From contig CACXUV010000004.1 of the NCBI GenBank assembly GCA_902770845.1, positions 1-51,936 of the forward strand: DNA of 51,936 nucleotides, read 5' to 3'. The first letter of the stretch is position 1; each line of letters starts with the position of its first letter. This document shows, one piece after another, positions 8,778 through 17,996 of the stretch. Origin of the DNA: an uncultured Prevotellaceae bacterium (GTDB lineage Bacteria > Bacteroidota > Bacteroidia > Bacteroidales > Bacteroidaceae). A model generated the notes under the pieces. The model had not been told where the DNA came from. It made no database searches and saw only the letters and a list, made by a program, of their open reading frames with translations. Made by a program: the position numbers and the translations under genes.

Positions 8778-10274
8778 ATGAGTCTGACCAAAATTGTTAG
8801 AAATATTTTCGCCCCAAGGTGGCGCGAACTTGAGCGCCACCAGACTCAAGGTGAAACGCTTCAACGCGAAGTGCTGACCCGTCTTCTCAACCAGGCCAAA
8901 GACACCGAGTTTGGGCGCAACCACCTGTTCAGTGCCACCAAGAGCTATGAAGACTTTGTGCACAACACCCCCGTAAACACCTACGAAGAACTGAAAGCCG
9001 ACATAGACCGCATGCGCCAAGGCGAGCGCGACGTGCTGTGGACGGGCGGTGTGAAGTGGTATGCCAAATCGAGTGGCACCACCAACGACAAGTCGAAGTT
9101 CATTCCCGTTTCCAACGAGGGTCTGAAGCGCATTCACTATCGCGGCGGCACCGACGTGGTGGCCATGTACCTGAGAAACAACCCGCAAAGCCGCATGTTC
9201 GATGGGCGCGGCCTCATCCTGGGTGGCAGCCATGCCCCCAACTACAACCTGCCCGGCTCGCTGGTTGGCGACCTGAGCGCCATTCTCATCGAGAACATCA
9301 ACCCGCTGGCCAATCTGGTGCGCGTGCCGTCGAAACGAACAGCCCTGCTGAGCGACTTCGAGGTGAAGCGCGACCGCATTGCCCGCGAGGCCATGGGCAA
9401 GAACGTGACCAACCTGAGCGGTGTGCCATCGTGGATGCTCTCCGTGCTGAACCGCGTCATGGAGCTGTCGGGCAAGCAGCATTTGGAAGAGGTGTGGCCC
9501 AACATCGAAGTGTTTTTCCACGGCGGCGTGGCCTTCACGCCCTATCGCGAGCAATACCAGCGCCTCATCACCTCGCCGCGCATGCACTACATGGAGACCT
9601 ACAATGCTAGCGAGGGTTTCTTCGGCATTCAGAACGACCCCAACGACAAGTCGATGCTGCTCATGCTCGACTACGACGTGTTCTATGAATTCATGGAAAT
9701 GGGAACCAGCAACATCGTGCCGCTGTGGGGCGTAGAGACAGGAAAGAACTACGCCATGCTCATTTCCACTTCGTGCGGACTGTGGCGCTACATGATTGGC
9801 GACACCATTCAGTTCACGCAGACCCATCCCTACAAGTTCATCATCTCCGGACGCACCAAGAGCTTCATCAACGCTTTTGGCGAAGAGCTCATCGTCGACA
9901 ATGCCGAACAGGGCCTGGCCTACGCCTGCCAGAAGACGGGTGCCGAAGTGCTGGAATACACCGCCGCCCCCGTCTTCATGGACCACAACGCCAAGTGCCG
10001 CCACCAGTGGGTGATCGAGTTTGCCAAGGCTCCGGCCAGTGTGGCCGACTTTGCCGGCATTCTCGACCGCAAGCTGCAAGAACTAAACAGCGACTACGAA
10101 GCCAAGCGCTTCAAGGACATCACGCTGCAGCACCTGGAGATTGTGAACGCACGCCCCGGTCTGTTCAACGACTGGCTGAAGCAGAAAGGCAAGCTGGGCG
10201 GACAGCACAAGGTGCCACGCCTGAGCAACGAGCGCAACATCATTGAAGAGCTTTTGGTGCTCAACAAAAGCTGA
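8778..10274 (+). CDS. GH3 auxin-responsive-promoter-family protein (acyl-acid amido synthetase-like)
   Basis: A 498-aa member of the GH3 family of adenylate-forming enzymes. In plants these join carboxylic acids such as auxin or jasmonate to amino acids. The ATP-binding signature YAKSSGTTNDKSKFIPVS (about 95-112) and the C-terminal region GLWRYMIGDTIQF ... FIISGRTKSFINAFGEELI are well preserved. The start at 8778 is chosen over an upstream in-frame TTG because the upstream codons overlap the promoter. It leads an operon with an Ig-like lipoprotein (13-bp gap) and a DUF3108 protein. The bacterial substrate is not known to me, and nothing in the sequence reveals it. Confidence 0.9.
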   Translation: MSLTKIVRNIFAPRWRELERHQTQGETLQREVLTRLLNQAKDTEFGRNHLFSATKSYEDFVHNTPVNTYEELKADIDRMRQGERDVLWTGGVKWYAKSSGTTNDKSKFIPVSNEGLKRIHYRGGTDVVAMYLRNNPQSRMFDGRGLILGGSHAPNYNLPGSLVGDLSAILIENINPLANLVRVPSKRTALLSDFEVKRDRIAREAMGKNVTNLSGVPSWMLSVLNRVMELSGKQHLEEVWPNIEVFFHGGVAFTPYREQYQRLITSPRMHYMETYNASEGFFGIQNDPNDKSMLLMLDYDVFYEFMEMGTSNIVPLWGVETGKNYAMLISTSCGLWRYMIGDTIQFTQTHPYKFIISGRTKSFINAFGEELIVDNAEQGLAYACQKTGAEVLEYTAAPVFMDHNAKCRHQWVIEFAKAPASVADFAGILDRKLQELNSDYEAKRFKDITLQHLEIVNARPGLFNDWLKQKGKLGGQHKVPRLSNERNIIEELLVLNKS

Positions 10275-10287
10275 AAGAAAACACAAC

Positions 10288-12294
10288 ATGACAATATCTG
10301 ACTGGAAGAAACCTTGGACGAACAGACAGGCAGGCATGCTCACGACATGTCTTGCCTTTGTTCTTTCAGCACTGCTGTCTTCTTGTGCCCGAATGGGCAG
10401 CCCCGACGGTGGCTGGTACGACGACACGCCGCCCATTGTGGTCAGTTCGTCGCCAGCCGACAAGGCCACAGACGTGAAGAGCCGCCGCGTGGTCATCAAC
10501 TTCAACGAGTTCATCAAGCTGGAAGACGCCCAGAACAAGGTCATTGTGTCGCCGCCACAACTGGAAATGGCCGACATCAAGGCCGCAGGCAAGCGCATCA
10601 TCGTGAGCCTGAAGGACTCGCTCAAGGAGAACACCACCTACACCGTTGACTTCAGCGATGCCATCAGCGACAACAACGAGGGCAACCCCATGGGCAACTA
10701 CACCTTCAGCTTCTCCACAGGCGAGCGAATCGACACCTTCGAAGTGAGCGGTTACGCCCTCGACGCCTCTAACCTTGAGCCCATCAAAGGCATCCTGGTG
10801 GGACTCTACCAGGAGCCCGACAGCAGCGTGTTTGCCGACTCCATCTTCCACTCCACGCCCATGGTGCGCGTCTCGCGCACCAACGGCAGCGGCTATTTCA
10901 CCGTGAAAGGCGTGGCTCCCGGCCGCTACCGCGTGTATGCCTTGCAGGATGCCGACGGCGATTTCGTCTACGGTCAGAAGAGCGAAGTCATTGGCTTTTC
11001 CACCGAGGTGGTGAGCCCCACGTCGAAGCCCGACGTGCGCCAGGACACCGTGTGGCGCGACTCACTGCACATCGACAACATCCTGCGTGTGGGCTACACC
11101 CACTTCCTGCCCGACGACGTAACGTTGCTGTGCTTCCAGGTGCCCCAGACCGACCGCTACCTGGTGAAGACCGAGCGCAAGGAGCCAGAGAAAATAGAGT
11201 TCTTCTTCAGCTACGGCAGCGACAGCCTGCCCCGCATCAAGGGGCTGAACTTCGATGCCGACAGTGCCTTTGTGCTGGAGAAGTCGCTGCATGGCGACAC
11301 CCTGTGCTACTGGCTGCGCGACACGGCCTTGGTGAACCAGGACACGCTGCGCATGATGGTGAGCTACCTCATGACCGACTCCGCAGGCACACTTGTTGAG
11401 CACACCGACTCTTCCTTCGAAGCCGTGGCCAAGGTGCCCTACGCCAAGCGACTGAAAGAGCAGGAGCGCGAGCTGGAGAAATGGCAGAAGGAGCAGGAAA
11501 AGAAGAAAAAGAAAGGTGAACCCTACGACAGCATTCCCCCCACCACGCCGCTGAAGCCCCGCATCAGCCCCTCCGGCTCACTGAACCCCAACGACTGCAT
11601 CTGCTTCGAGATGAACGCCCCGCTGGCCCATTGCGACACGGCTGCCGTTCACCTCTACTCCAAGATCGACTCCATGTGGTACGAAGCGCCCCACGTGTTC
11701 GAACAGACTGGCACGCGCACCTACGTGCTAAAGGCCGAGTGGCGCATGGGCACGGAGTACAGCCTTGAGATAGACTCGGCCGCCTTCATCAACATCTACG
11801 GTCTCACATCGGATGCCATCAAGCAGGGACTGAAGGTGCGCACGGAAGACGAGTTCAGCACGCTCGACGTGAACATCCTGGGCGTGGCCGACTCACTGAG
11901 CGTGGTGGTGCAGCTGCTCGATGGCGGCGACAAGGTGAAGCGCGAGGCCGTGGCCGTCGACGGCACCGCCGAGTTTCTCTACCTCACCCCCGGCAAGTAC
12001 TATCTGCGCGCTTTCATCGACTGGAACAAGAACCGGGTCTGGGACACCGGCAACTACGACGAAGGCTTGCAGGCCGAACCCGTTTACTACTTCAACGAGG
12101 ATGTGGAGTGCAAGGCCAAATGGGACGTGAGCCGCAACTTCCGACTCACCGAACGCCAACGCTTCCTGCAAAAGCCGATGGCCATCACCAAGCAGAAGCC
12201 CGACAAGGAAAAACAGCTCAGGAACCGCAATGCACAGCGGGCCAAGGAAAAGGGCATTCAGTATCTGAACAACAGCCTGCCCTACAAAAGGTAA
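10288..12294 (+). CDS. Ig-like domain (SbsA-type) lipoprotein, conserved Bacteroidales envelope protein
   Basis: A 668-aa lipoprotein. The start at 10288 gives a signal sequence ending in LLSSC (Cys near residue 33). Next comes a bacterial Ig-like domain of the SbsA type (about 42-150: PPIVVSSSPADKATDVKSRRVVINFNEFI, ending FSFSTG). Several further beta-rich segments follow, including a carboxypeptidase-regulatory-like stretch (YFTVKGVAPGRYRVYALQDADGD). A Lys/Glu-rich linker (about 395-420, EKWQKEQEKKKKKGE) separates the halves. I recognise this as a conserved Bacteroidales hypothetical. An envelope or periplasmic role is likely, but the function is unknown. It is co-transcribed with GH3 upstream and DUF3108 27 bp downstream. 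Confidence 0.85.
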   Translation: MTISDWKKPWTNRQAGMLTTCLAFVLSALLSSCARMGSPDGGWYDDTPPIVVSSSPADKATDVKSRRVVINFNEFIKLEDAQNKVIVSPPQLEMADIKAAGKRIIVSLKDSLKENTTYTVDFSDAISDNNEGNPMGNYTFSFSTGERIDTFEVSGYALDASNLEPIKGILVGLYQEPDSSVFADSIFHSTPMVRVSRTNGSGYFTVKGVAPGRYRVYALQDADGDFVYGQKSEVIGFSTEVVSPTSKPDVRQDTVWRDSLHIDNILRVGYTHFLPDDVTLLCFQVPQTDRYLVKTERKEPEKIEFFFSYGSDSLPRIKGLNFDADSAFVLEKSLHGDTLCYWLRDTALVNQDTLRMMVSYLMTDSAGTLVEHTDSSFEAVAKVPYAKRLKEQERELEKWQKEQEKKKKKGEPYDSIPPTTPLKPRISPSGSLNPNDCICFEMNAPLAHCDTAAVHLYSKIDSMWYEAPHVFEQTGTRTYVLKAEWRMGTEYSLEIDSAAFINIYGLTSDAIKQGLKVRTEDEFSTLDVNILGVADSLSVVVQLLDGGDKVKREAVAVDGTAEFLYLTPGKYYLRAFIDWNKNRVWDTGNYDEGLQAEPVYYFNEDVECKAKWDVSRNFRLTERQRFLQKPMAITKQKPDKEKQLRNRNAQRAKEKGIQYLNNSLPYKR

Positions 12295-12321
12295 GCACAA
12301 AAATAACAAACAACAAGCATC

Positions 12322-13170
12322 ATGAACACTGCAAGACACAATACGGCACGGTCGTGGCTGGCCATGGCCATGCTGTCGCTGCTGCTGGGCCTGCTCACTG
12401 CCAGCCCGGCAAAGGCGCAATCGAAGTGCGGCATCGAGAACAAGGCTTTCCAGGGCGGCGAGTTCCTGGCCTACGACCTCTACTTCAACTGGAAGTTTGT
12501 GTGGGTCAAGGTGGGCACCGCCTCCATGTCTACCGTCAAGTCGAAGTACAACGGTCAGTCGGCCTTCCGCACCAGTCTCATCACCCGTGGCAACGACAAG
12601 CTCGACAACATGTTCGTCATGCGCGACACGCTGCTGTGCTACTGCTCCGAAGACCTTTCGCCCCTCTATCACCGCAAGGGTGCCCGCGAAGGCAAGCGCT
12701 ACTACGTAGACGAACTGTGGTACACCTATCCGCGCAACAACTGCCACCTGAAGATGCACCGCATCGATGCCGACGGCGAGCAGCACTGGAAGGAAAAGGA
12801 ATATGAAGACTGCGTCTACGACATGATGAGCATTTTTCTGCGGGCCCGCAACTTCAGTGCCGAGGGCATGAAGAAAGGCGACGTCATTCCGCTGCCCATC
12901 TCCGACGCCAAGCGTCTGAGCAACTCCTGGCTGAAGTATCGCGGCAAGGAGACCTTCAAGATCGACGGCACCAAGGAGAAGTTCCGTTGCCTGGTGTTCT
13001 CGTTCATCGAGCACGACGACGGCAAGAACAAGGAGCTCATCCGCTTCTACATAACCGACGACCAGAACCACATTCCCGTTCGTCTCGACATGTTCCTGTC
13101 CTTCGGCTCGGCCAAGGCTTTCCTGCGCTCCTACAAGGGTGTGAGGAGCAAGCTCTCCTCGAAACTGTAA
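12322..13170 (+). CDS. DUF3108-domain exported protein
   Basis: A 282-aa protein with a cleavable signal peptide (hydrophobic 13-32, AKA-QS). A single DUF3108-like beta-rich domain (about 40-275) starts at GGEFLAYDLYFNWKFVWVKVGTASM. It is probably periplasmic. Members of this family are widespread in Bacteroidota and Proteobacteria without an assigned reaction. It is last in the GH3 operon. Confidence 0.86.
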   Translation: MNTARHNTARSWLAMAMLSLLLGLLTASPAKAQSKCGIENKAFQGGEFLAYDLYFNWKFVWVKVGTASMSTVKSKYNGQSAFRTSLITRGNDKLDNMFVMRDTLLCYCSEDLSPLYHRKGAREGKRYYVDELWYTYPRNNCHLKMHRIDADGEQHWKEKEYEDCVYDMMSIFLRARNFSAEGMKKGDVIPLPISDAKRLSNSWLKYRGKETFKIDGTKEKFRCLVFSFIEHDDGKNKELIRFYITDDQNHIPVRLDMFLSFGSAKAFLRSYKGVRSKLSSKL

Positions 13171-13344
13171 GGCCACCACATCCGTTCTGTGGACATGCCG
13201 TCGGCCTTCATTCGTCAAGCATTATCACGTTTGTTTTTTTCCGCGCCTTCTGTCAACCCCTGTTCCCTTTAATGGGACAAAGAGGGGTCGCTACGTCATG
13301 GTTGCTGTATTGTTAAAGGGTTATACATTTTATAATAATGCTTC
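13171..13344. terminator. Convergent intergenic region with stable hairpins
   Basis: The region separates the DUF3108 gene from the oppositely oriented fucP. A hairpin at 13257-13287 pairs CCCCT with AGGGG and has an inner TGTTCCC/GGGACA stem. A weaker one starts AAGGCC just after the DUF3108 stop and closes with GGCCTT. Neither is followed by a clean T-run, so termination here is plausible but not of the classic intrinsic form. Confidence 0.35.
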
Positions 13345-14682
13345 TCACGAATCCACCTTCCAGATGAAGTGGCGCACGTAGGCCCTGTGGCCATAAACGG
13401 CTATCACGATGAAGCAAATGAACGGCACGATGAACGAGAAGTTGGTGGCCGCAATGCCCAGGATGGTCACGTCGGAATCGATGATCAGTGCCTGAATGGG
13501 AGGGAACACCGAGCCGCCCAGAATGGCCATGATCAGGCCGGCACCCGCAAACTTCACGTTCTCGCCCACGCCGCGCAGGGCTATTCCGTAGATGGTGGGG
13601 AACATGAGCGACATGCAGGCCGACACACCTACCAGGCAATAGACACCGTTGCGGTCGGGGAACAGAATGACACCGCCCACAAAGGCAATGGCCACGATGG
13701 CCAGAATGGACAGCAGCCGCCCGGGTTGCACATACTTCAGGAAGAAGGTGCAGATGAAACGGCTCACGGTGAAGATGAGCATGGCATAGATGTTGTACTT
13801 CTGCGACAGTATTTCGGCGGCCTTCTCGTCCATTCCTTCAGTCATGAACACGCGCGTGCCGTATTGGATGATGAACGTCCAGCACGTCACCTGTGCGCCC
13901 ACATAGAAGAACTGGGCAACGACGCCCTCACGATAGTTCTTGATGCGTCGCAGCTCGCCCAGCGATTCCCACAACCCCTTTCTCGACTGTGCATCGCCGT
14001 CCATGGGCATCTTGCGCAGACGGATAAGCACCAGCAGCAGCACACACACGACGCCAATCAGGATGTAGGGCTGAATCAGGATGTTCAGGTCGTGATCCTT
14101 CAGCACGTTGAACTGCGATAGCGACAGCGTCTCGCGCTGTGCCGTGGTCATCGAGCTCATGCGGGCCTGCACATAGTCTTTGGCCATGAGCATGCCCAGC
14201 AGCGCGCCAATGGGGTTGAAAGCCTGCGCCAGGTTCAGTCGCTGCGTGGCCGTTTCCTCCGTTCCCATGCAGTAGATGTAGGGGTTGCAGCTGGTCTCCA
14301 GGAACGACAGGCCGCACGTCATGATGAAATAGGCCAGCAAGAACGGGTAGTAGTAGCCAATGAGGCGCGCCGGGATGAACAGCAGCGCACCCACGGCAAA
14401 GAGCGACAGGCCCAGCATCACGCCTGCCTTGTAGCTGCGGCGCTGAATGAAGAGGGCTGCCGGAAAGGCCATGGCAAAGTAGCCCAGATAGTAGGCCACC
14501 TGCACCAAGGACCCCTCGGTCACGTTCATTCTGAAAATTTTGGAGAATGCTTTCACCAGCGGTCCCGTCATGTCGTTAGAGAATCCCCACATGGCAAAGC
14601 AGGCCGTAATCAAGATAAAAGGCACCAGAAAGCTCTTACCGTCTTTCGTCAATATCTCATCCTTATTGATCTTCAGTTTCAT
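13345..14682 (-). CDS. fucP: L-fucose permease FucP (MFS, FHS family)
   Basis: A 445-aa inner-membrane symporter with 12 hydrophobic segments. Family hallmarks are FLVPFILITACFAMWGFSNDMTGPLV in helix 1, with the FucP-type Asp, and LSFLETSCNPYIYCMGTEETATQRLNLAQAFNPIGALLGM in helices 4-5. FucP imports L-fucose with a proton. The gene is divergent from fkp, whose product uses L-fucose to make GDP-fucose, which supports fucose over other FHS substrates. The promoters of the two genes face away from each other across 113 bp. Confidence 0.9.
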   Translation of the reverse strand: MKLKINKDEILTKDGKSFLVPFILITACFAMWGFSNDMTGPLVKAFSKIFRMNVTEGSLVQVAYYLGYFAMAFPAALFIQRRSYKAGVMLGLSLFAVGALLFIPARLIGYYYPFLLAYFIMTCGLSFLETSCNPYIYCMGTEETATQRLNLAQAFNPIGALLGMLMAKDYVQARMSSMTTAQRETLSLSQFNVLKDHDLNILIQPYILIGVVCVLLLVLIRLRKMPMDGDAQSRKGLWESLGELRRIKNYREGVVAQFFYVGAQVTCWTFIIQYGTRVFMTEGMDEKAAEILSQKYNIYAMLIFTVSRFICTFFLKYVQPGRLLSILAIVAIAFVGGVILFPDRNGVYCLVGVSACMSLMFPTIYGIALRGVGENVKFAGAGLIMAILGGSVFPPIQALIIDSDVTILGIAATNFSFIVPFICFIVIAVYGHRAYVRHFIWKVDS

Positions 14683-14715
14683 GTTTATAGATTGTTATTT
14701 TAGGTTTATTGGCCA

Positions 14716-14723
14716 CAAAATTA
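14716..14723 (-). promoter_or_regulatory. -7 promoter element for fucP
   Basis: The minus strand reads TAATTTTG, matching TAnnTTTG, 33 bp upstream of the fucP ATG. Confidence 0.6.
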
Positions 14724-14765
14724 CAATAAATTATTTAGAAAGCTACCTTTTTGCACAGATTTTAT

Positions 14766-14773
14766 TAATTTTG
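14766..14773 (+). promoter_or_regulatory. -7 promoter element for fkp
   Basis: TAATTTTG matches TAnnTTTG, 22 bp before the fkp ATG. It is the same octamer as the divergent fucP box 42 bp away, so a shared regulator could bind between them. Confidence 0.6.
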
Positions 14774-14795
14774 CAGCACAAAATTTCCAATAACG

Positions 14796-17420
14796 ATGAA
14801 GAAACTACTCTCCCTGCCACCAAATTTGGTGCGCAAGGGCCCCGACGGAAGCACCGTCTTCCACCACATCACGGGACTTTCCCCAGAAGAATATTTTTGC
14901 ACCAGCGATCCTGCCGACCACCGCGTGGGCAGTGGCGGCGGCACCACGTGGCTGCTGGAGCAGTGTTTCCTGAACGAGTGCGGCGCCCAGGCCACGTCGC
15001 CCTGCGATGCCGCCTTCGGCGAATGGCTGCAAGGCGAGAAGCGCATCTTGCTGCACGCCGGAGGCCGCAGCAGCCGTCTGCCCGGCTATGCCCCCTCGGG
15101 CAAGATTCTCACCCCCGTGCCCGTGATGCGCTGGGAGCGCGGCCAGCGGCTCTCGCAAGACCTGCTCTCGCTGCAACTGCCGCTCTACGAACGACTGATG
15201 CAGGCTGCCCCGCAGTCGCTGCACACCATGGTGGTGAGCGGCGACGTGCTCATTCGCGCCGCCATGTCGCTGCCACCCATTCCCCAGGCCGACGTGGTGT
15301 GCTTCGGCCTGTGGCTCGACGCCACGGTGGCCCGCAACCACGGCGTGTTCGTGAGCGACCAGGCCACGCCCCACATACTCAAGCAAATGCTGCAGAAGCC
15401 CTCGGTGGAAGAGCTGAACGCCCTGGGCCGACAGCATTACTACCTGACCGACATCGGCGTGTGGCTGCTCAGCGACAGGGCCGTGAGGCTGCTGCAGCAG
15501 CGCAGTCATGAGGGCAGCGGCCTGAAGTTCTACGACCTCTACAGCGACTTTGGACGCTCGCTGGGCAGCCACCCCACGCTCCACGACGACGAACTGGCCC
15601 AGCTCTCGGTGGCCATCTTGCCCCTGCCGGGCGGCGAGTTCTATCATTTCGGCACCAGCCGCGACATGATTGCATCGACGCTGCGGCTGCAACACCGCGT
15701 GAGCGACCAGCGCGAAATCATGCACCACGACCGCAAGCCCCACCCCAGCATCTTCGTTCAGAACGCCGTGACCGAGATTCAGTTCACCAGCGACAACACC
15801 AACATCTGGATTGAGAACAGCCACGTGGGGCCCCACTGGCAACTGTCGCACGACAACATCATCACGGGCGTGCCGAAGAACGACTGGCACATCACGCTCG
15901 AACCAGGCCAGTGCATCGACGTGGTGCCCGTGGGCGAGACGGAATACGAAGTGCGCCGCTACCACATCGACGACGCCGTGGACAGCAGCGACATGCAGGA
16001 CCGTGCCAACCTGGCCCGCCTGTTTGCCCAGCGCCAGGACTTTCGCAACCAGATATGGCCGCAGCTGGCCCGCAACTGGGAGCACAGCGTGTTCTACCAG
16101 CTCGACCTGGACGACGCCGCCACCCAGTTTGCACAGCACCACCTGCCCATGCCCGACCCGCTGCCGGCCGACGCACCGCTGATGACCCGCATCCACGATG
16201 CCATGTTCCGGGGCCACAGCGACGAAGCCTTCGCCCTGCTGCGCGACGGCCTCTGCCAAACCGAAGACCTGGCAGAGACGGCCACCGCTGCACCCAGACT
16301 GAGCGTGTGCCAGGACCAGATTGTGTGGTCGCGCAGTCCGGTGCGCATCGACATTGCAGGCGGATGGACCGACACCCCACCCTACTGCCTGCTCGAGGGC
16401 GGCAACGTGGTGAACCTGGCCATCGAACTGAACGGACAACCGCCCTTGCAAGCCTACGTGAAGCCGTCGAGCCAGCCCCACATCATCCTGCGCAGCATAG
16501 ACCTGGGAGCCAGCGAAACGGTTGACACCTACGAGCAACTGGCCCAATACAACACGGTGGGGTCGCCCTTCTCCATCCCCAAGGCCGCCCTGGCCCTGGC
16601 CGGCTTCCTGCCACGCTTCTCGGCCGAGCGGTTCACGTCGCTGCGCCAGCAGCTGGAAGCCTTCGGCTGCGGCATCGAGCTGACGCTGCTCTCGGCCATT
16701 CCCGCCGGAAGCGGACTGGGCACCAGCTCCATCCTGGCCGCCACGGTGCTGGCCGCGCTCAACGACTTCTGTGCGCTGGGCTGGGACAAGAACGACATTG
16801 GCCGCCACACGCTGGTGCTGGAGCAGCTGCTCACCACCGGGGGCGGCTGGCAAGACCAGTTTGGCGGCGTGCTGGGCGGCGTGAAACTGCTGCAGACACA
16901 GCGCGGCTTCAGCCAGGCGCCTGTGGTGCGATGGCTGCCAACCGACCTCTACACGCAGCCCGAATATGCTGCCTGCCACCTATTATATTATACGGGCATG
17001 ACGCGCACGGCCAAGCACATCCTGGCCGAGATTGTGCGCCGCATGTTCCTGAACCAGGGCCAGCAGCTCTCCCTGCTGCGACAGATGCGACAGCACGCCA
17101 TCGACATGTATGAGGCCATTCAGCGCCAGGACTTCAGGCAGATGGGCCTGCTGGTGCGCCAGACGTGGCAGCAGAACCAGCTGCTCGACAGCGGCACCAA
17201 TCCGCCCGAAGTGCAGCGTCTGACCGCCCTGATAGACGACCTCTGCCTGGGCTACAAGCTGCCGGGAGCCGGGGGCGGAGGCTATCTCTACATGGTGGCC
17301 AAGGATGCCGATGCCGCCGCGCGCATCAAGCGCATCCTGGAAGAGAACAGGCAGAGCGCCAACGCCCGTTTCGTTGACATGACGCTCAGTCAGAGCGGAC
17401 TGCAAACCAGCCGCAGCTGA
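14796..17420 (+). CDS. fkp: Bifunctional L-fucokinase / L-fucose-1-phosphate guanylyltransferase
   Basis: An 874-aa cytoplasmic two-domain enzyme that turns L-fucose and ATP into fucose-1-phosphate and then, with GTP, into GDP-fucose for surface glycans. The N-terminal pyrophosphorylase half carries the nucleotide-binding loop AGGRSSRLPG (about 88-97) followed by SGKILTPVPV. The C-terminal GHMP kinase half shows GGWTDTPP (522-529), the phosphate loop IPAGSGLGTSS (635-645) and the C-terminal LPGAGGGG (822-829). It is somewhat shorter than the B. fragilis enzyme (about 949 aa), but both halves look intact. It is divergent from fucP, giving a complete uptake and activation pair. Confidence 0.95.
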   Translation: MKKLLSLPPNLVRKGPDGSTVFHHITGLSPEEYFCTSDPADHRVGSGGGTTWLLEQCFLNECGAQATSPCDAAFGEWLQGEKRILLHAGGRSSRLPGYAPSGKILTPVPVMRWERGQRLSQDLLSLQLPLYERLMQAAPQSLHTMVVSGDVLIRAAMSLPPIPQADVVCFGLWLDATVARNHGVFVSDQATPHILKQMLQKPSVEELNALGRQHYYLTDIGVWLLSDRAVRLLQQRSHEGSGLKFYDLYSDFGRSLGSHPTLHDDELAQLSVAILPLPGGEFYHFGTSRDMIASTLRLQHRVSDQREIMHHDRKPHPSIFVQNAVTEIQFTSDNTNIWIENSHVGPHWQLSHDNIITGVPKNDWHITLEPGQCIDVVPVGETEYEVRRYHIDDAVDSSDMQDRANLARLFAQRQDFRNQIWPQLARNWEHSVFYQLDLDDAATQFAQHHLPMPDPLPADAPLMTRIHDAMFRGHSDEAFALLRDGLCQTEDLAETATAAPRLSVCQDQIVWSRSPVRIDIAGGWTDTPPYCLLEGGNVVNLAIELNGQPPLQAYVKPSSQPHIILRSIDLGASETVDTYEQLAQYNTVGSPFSIPKAALALAGFLPRFSAERFTSLRQQLEAFGCGIELTLLSAIPAGSGLGTSSILAATVLAALNDFCALGWDKNDIGRHTLVLEQLLTTGGGWQDQFGGVLGGVKLLQTQRGFSQAPVVRWLPTDLYTQPEYAACHLLYYTGMTRTAKHILAEIVRRMFLNQGQQLSLLRQMRQHAIDMYEAIQRQDFRQMGLLVRQTWQQNQLLDSGTNPPEVQRLTALIDDLCLGYKLPGAGGGGYLYMVAKDADAAARIKRILEENRQSANARFVDMTLSQSGLQTSRS

Positions 17421-17465
17421 GGCAGCAAAAAAATGCCGCCCCCGTGTAGAAAAATCGTGACGCAA

Positions 17466-17799
17466 ACAAGGCTGAGAATCGCTTCGCAGCAAGCAAACAG
17501 GGATGTGGTGCAAAATTTCCGAGTTTTGCCGCCCTCAGCAAACAACTGATAATCAGTAACTTCCAAAACACACCCACACCAACCATCCGCAACGGGGCCT
17601 CGATTGCACAGCAATAGGGGCCCCGTTGCAGCATAGCAGGGCCCCCGTTGTGTGGCAATACAGGTGCTTTAGCAGCACAACGGGGCTGCCATTGCCAGCC
17701 AGCGCAAGCCCGGCCAACCCACGACGGGGGCAAACCCCGCCCGGAATACCGCCCATCTGGTTCCAGAATGCAAAAAATTTTTGTCCGCTTTATCGAAAT
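17466..17799. repeat. Dispersed palindromic repeat element, copy A
   Basis: A non-coding element of about 330 bp that matches the one at about 34841-35186 in landmark order and spacing. The landmarks are GAGAATCGCTTCGCAG at 17474-17489, AAATTTCCGAGTT at 17513-17525, a 13-nt inverted repeat ACTGATAATCAGT at 17545-17557, then large hairpins, and TTATCGAAAT at 17790-17799. The hairpins are GCAACGGGGCC/GGCCCCGTTGC (17589-17599 with 17619-17629, enclosing ATTGC/GCAAT) and CCCCGTTGTG/CACAACGGGG (17643-17652 with 17676-17685). It carries no transposase. Confidence 0.75.
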
Positions 17800-17945
17800 T
17801 ATCACTATGAATCACACCCAGCGTGGGCATGTTCTACCGCATCATTGCTGCCCCCGGCATGAGGGTGGAGGTGGTAAAGCCTATCTTTTAGGATTATAAA
17901 GAAATAAAAACTCAAGAAGTGCACCGGTAATTAATAAAAAATGAT

Positions 17946-17953
17946 TATCTTTG
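17946..17953 (+). promoter_or_regulatory. -7 promoter element for GSCFA gene
   Basis: TATCTTTG matches TAnnTTTG and lies 43 bp before the ATG at 17997. Confidence 0.6.
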
Positions 17954-17996
17954 CATGCAAGAAAAGACTGCAAAGAAACAATAACGATACTGACAC

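Larger units (their letters stand above)
17421..17996. other. 576-bp gap between fkp and GSCFA gene: dispersed repeat copy A plus promoter
   Basis: No gene is convincing here. The gap contains repeat copy A (about 17466-17799), then an 80-bp stretch with short open frames (17807-17899), then an AT-rich promoter region with a -7 box at 17946. The short reading frames over the repeat are GC-rich by-products of the palindromes. Confidence 0.7.

Noticed and set aside
17386-17805. A 139-codon minus-strand reading frame over repeat copy A, and similar ones over copy B.
   Set aside because: They come from GC-rich palindromes, overlap each other in several frames and have low-complexity translations. 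I treat them as false genes.
17807-17899. A 30-codon His/Cys-rich frame, and an overlapping 20-codon frame from an ATG at 17829 that ends in a hydrophobic stretch.
   Set aside because: Both are too short to support without homology. The second could be a gene remnant, but there is no start context or family match.
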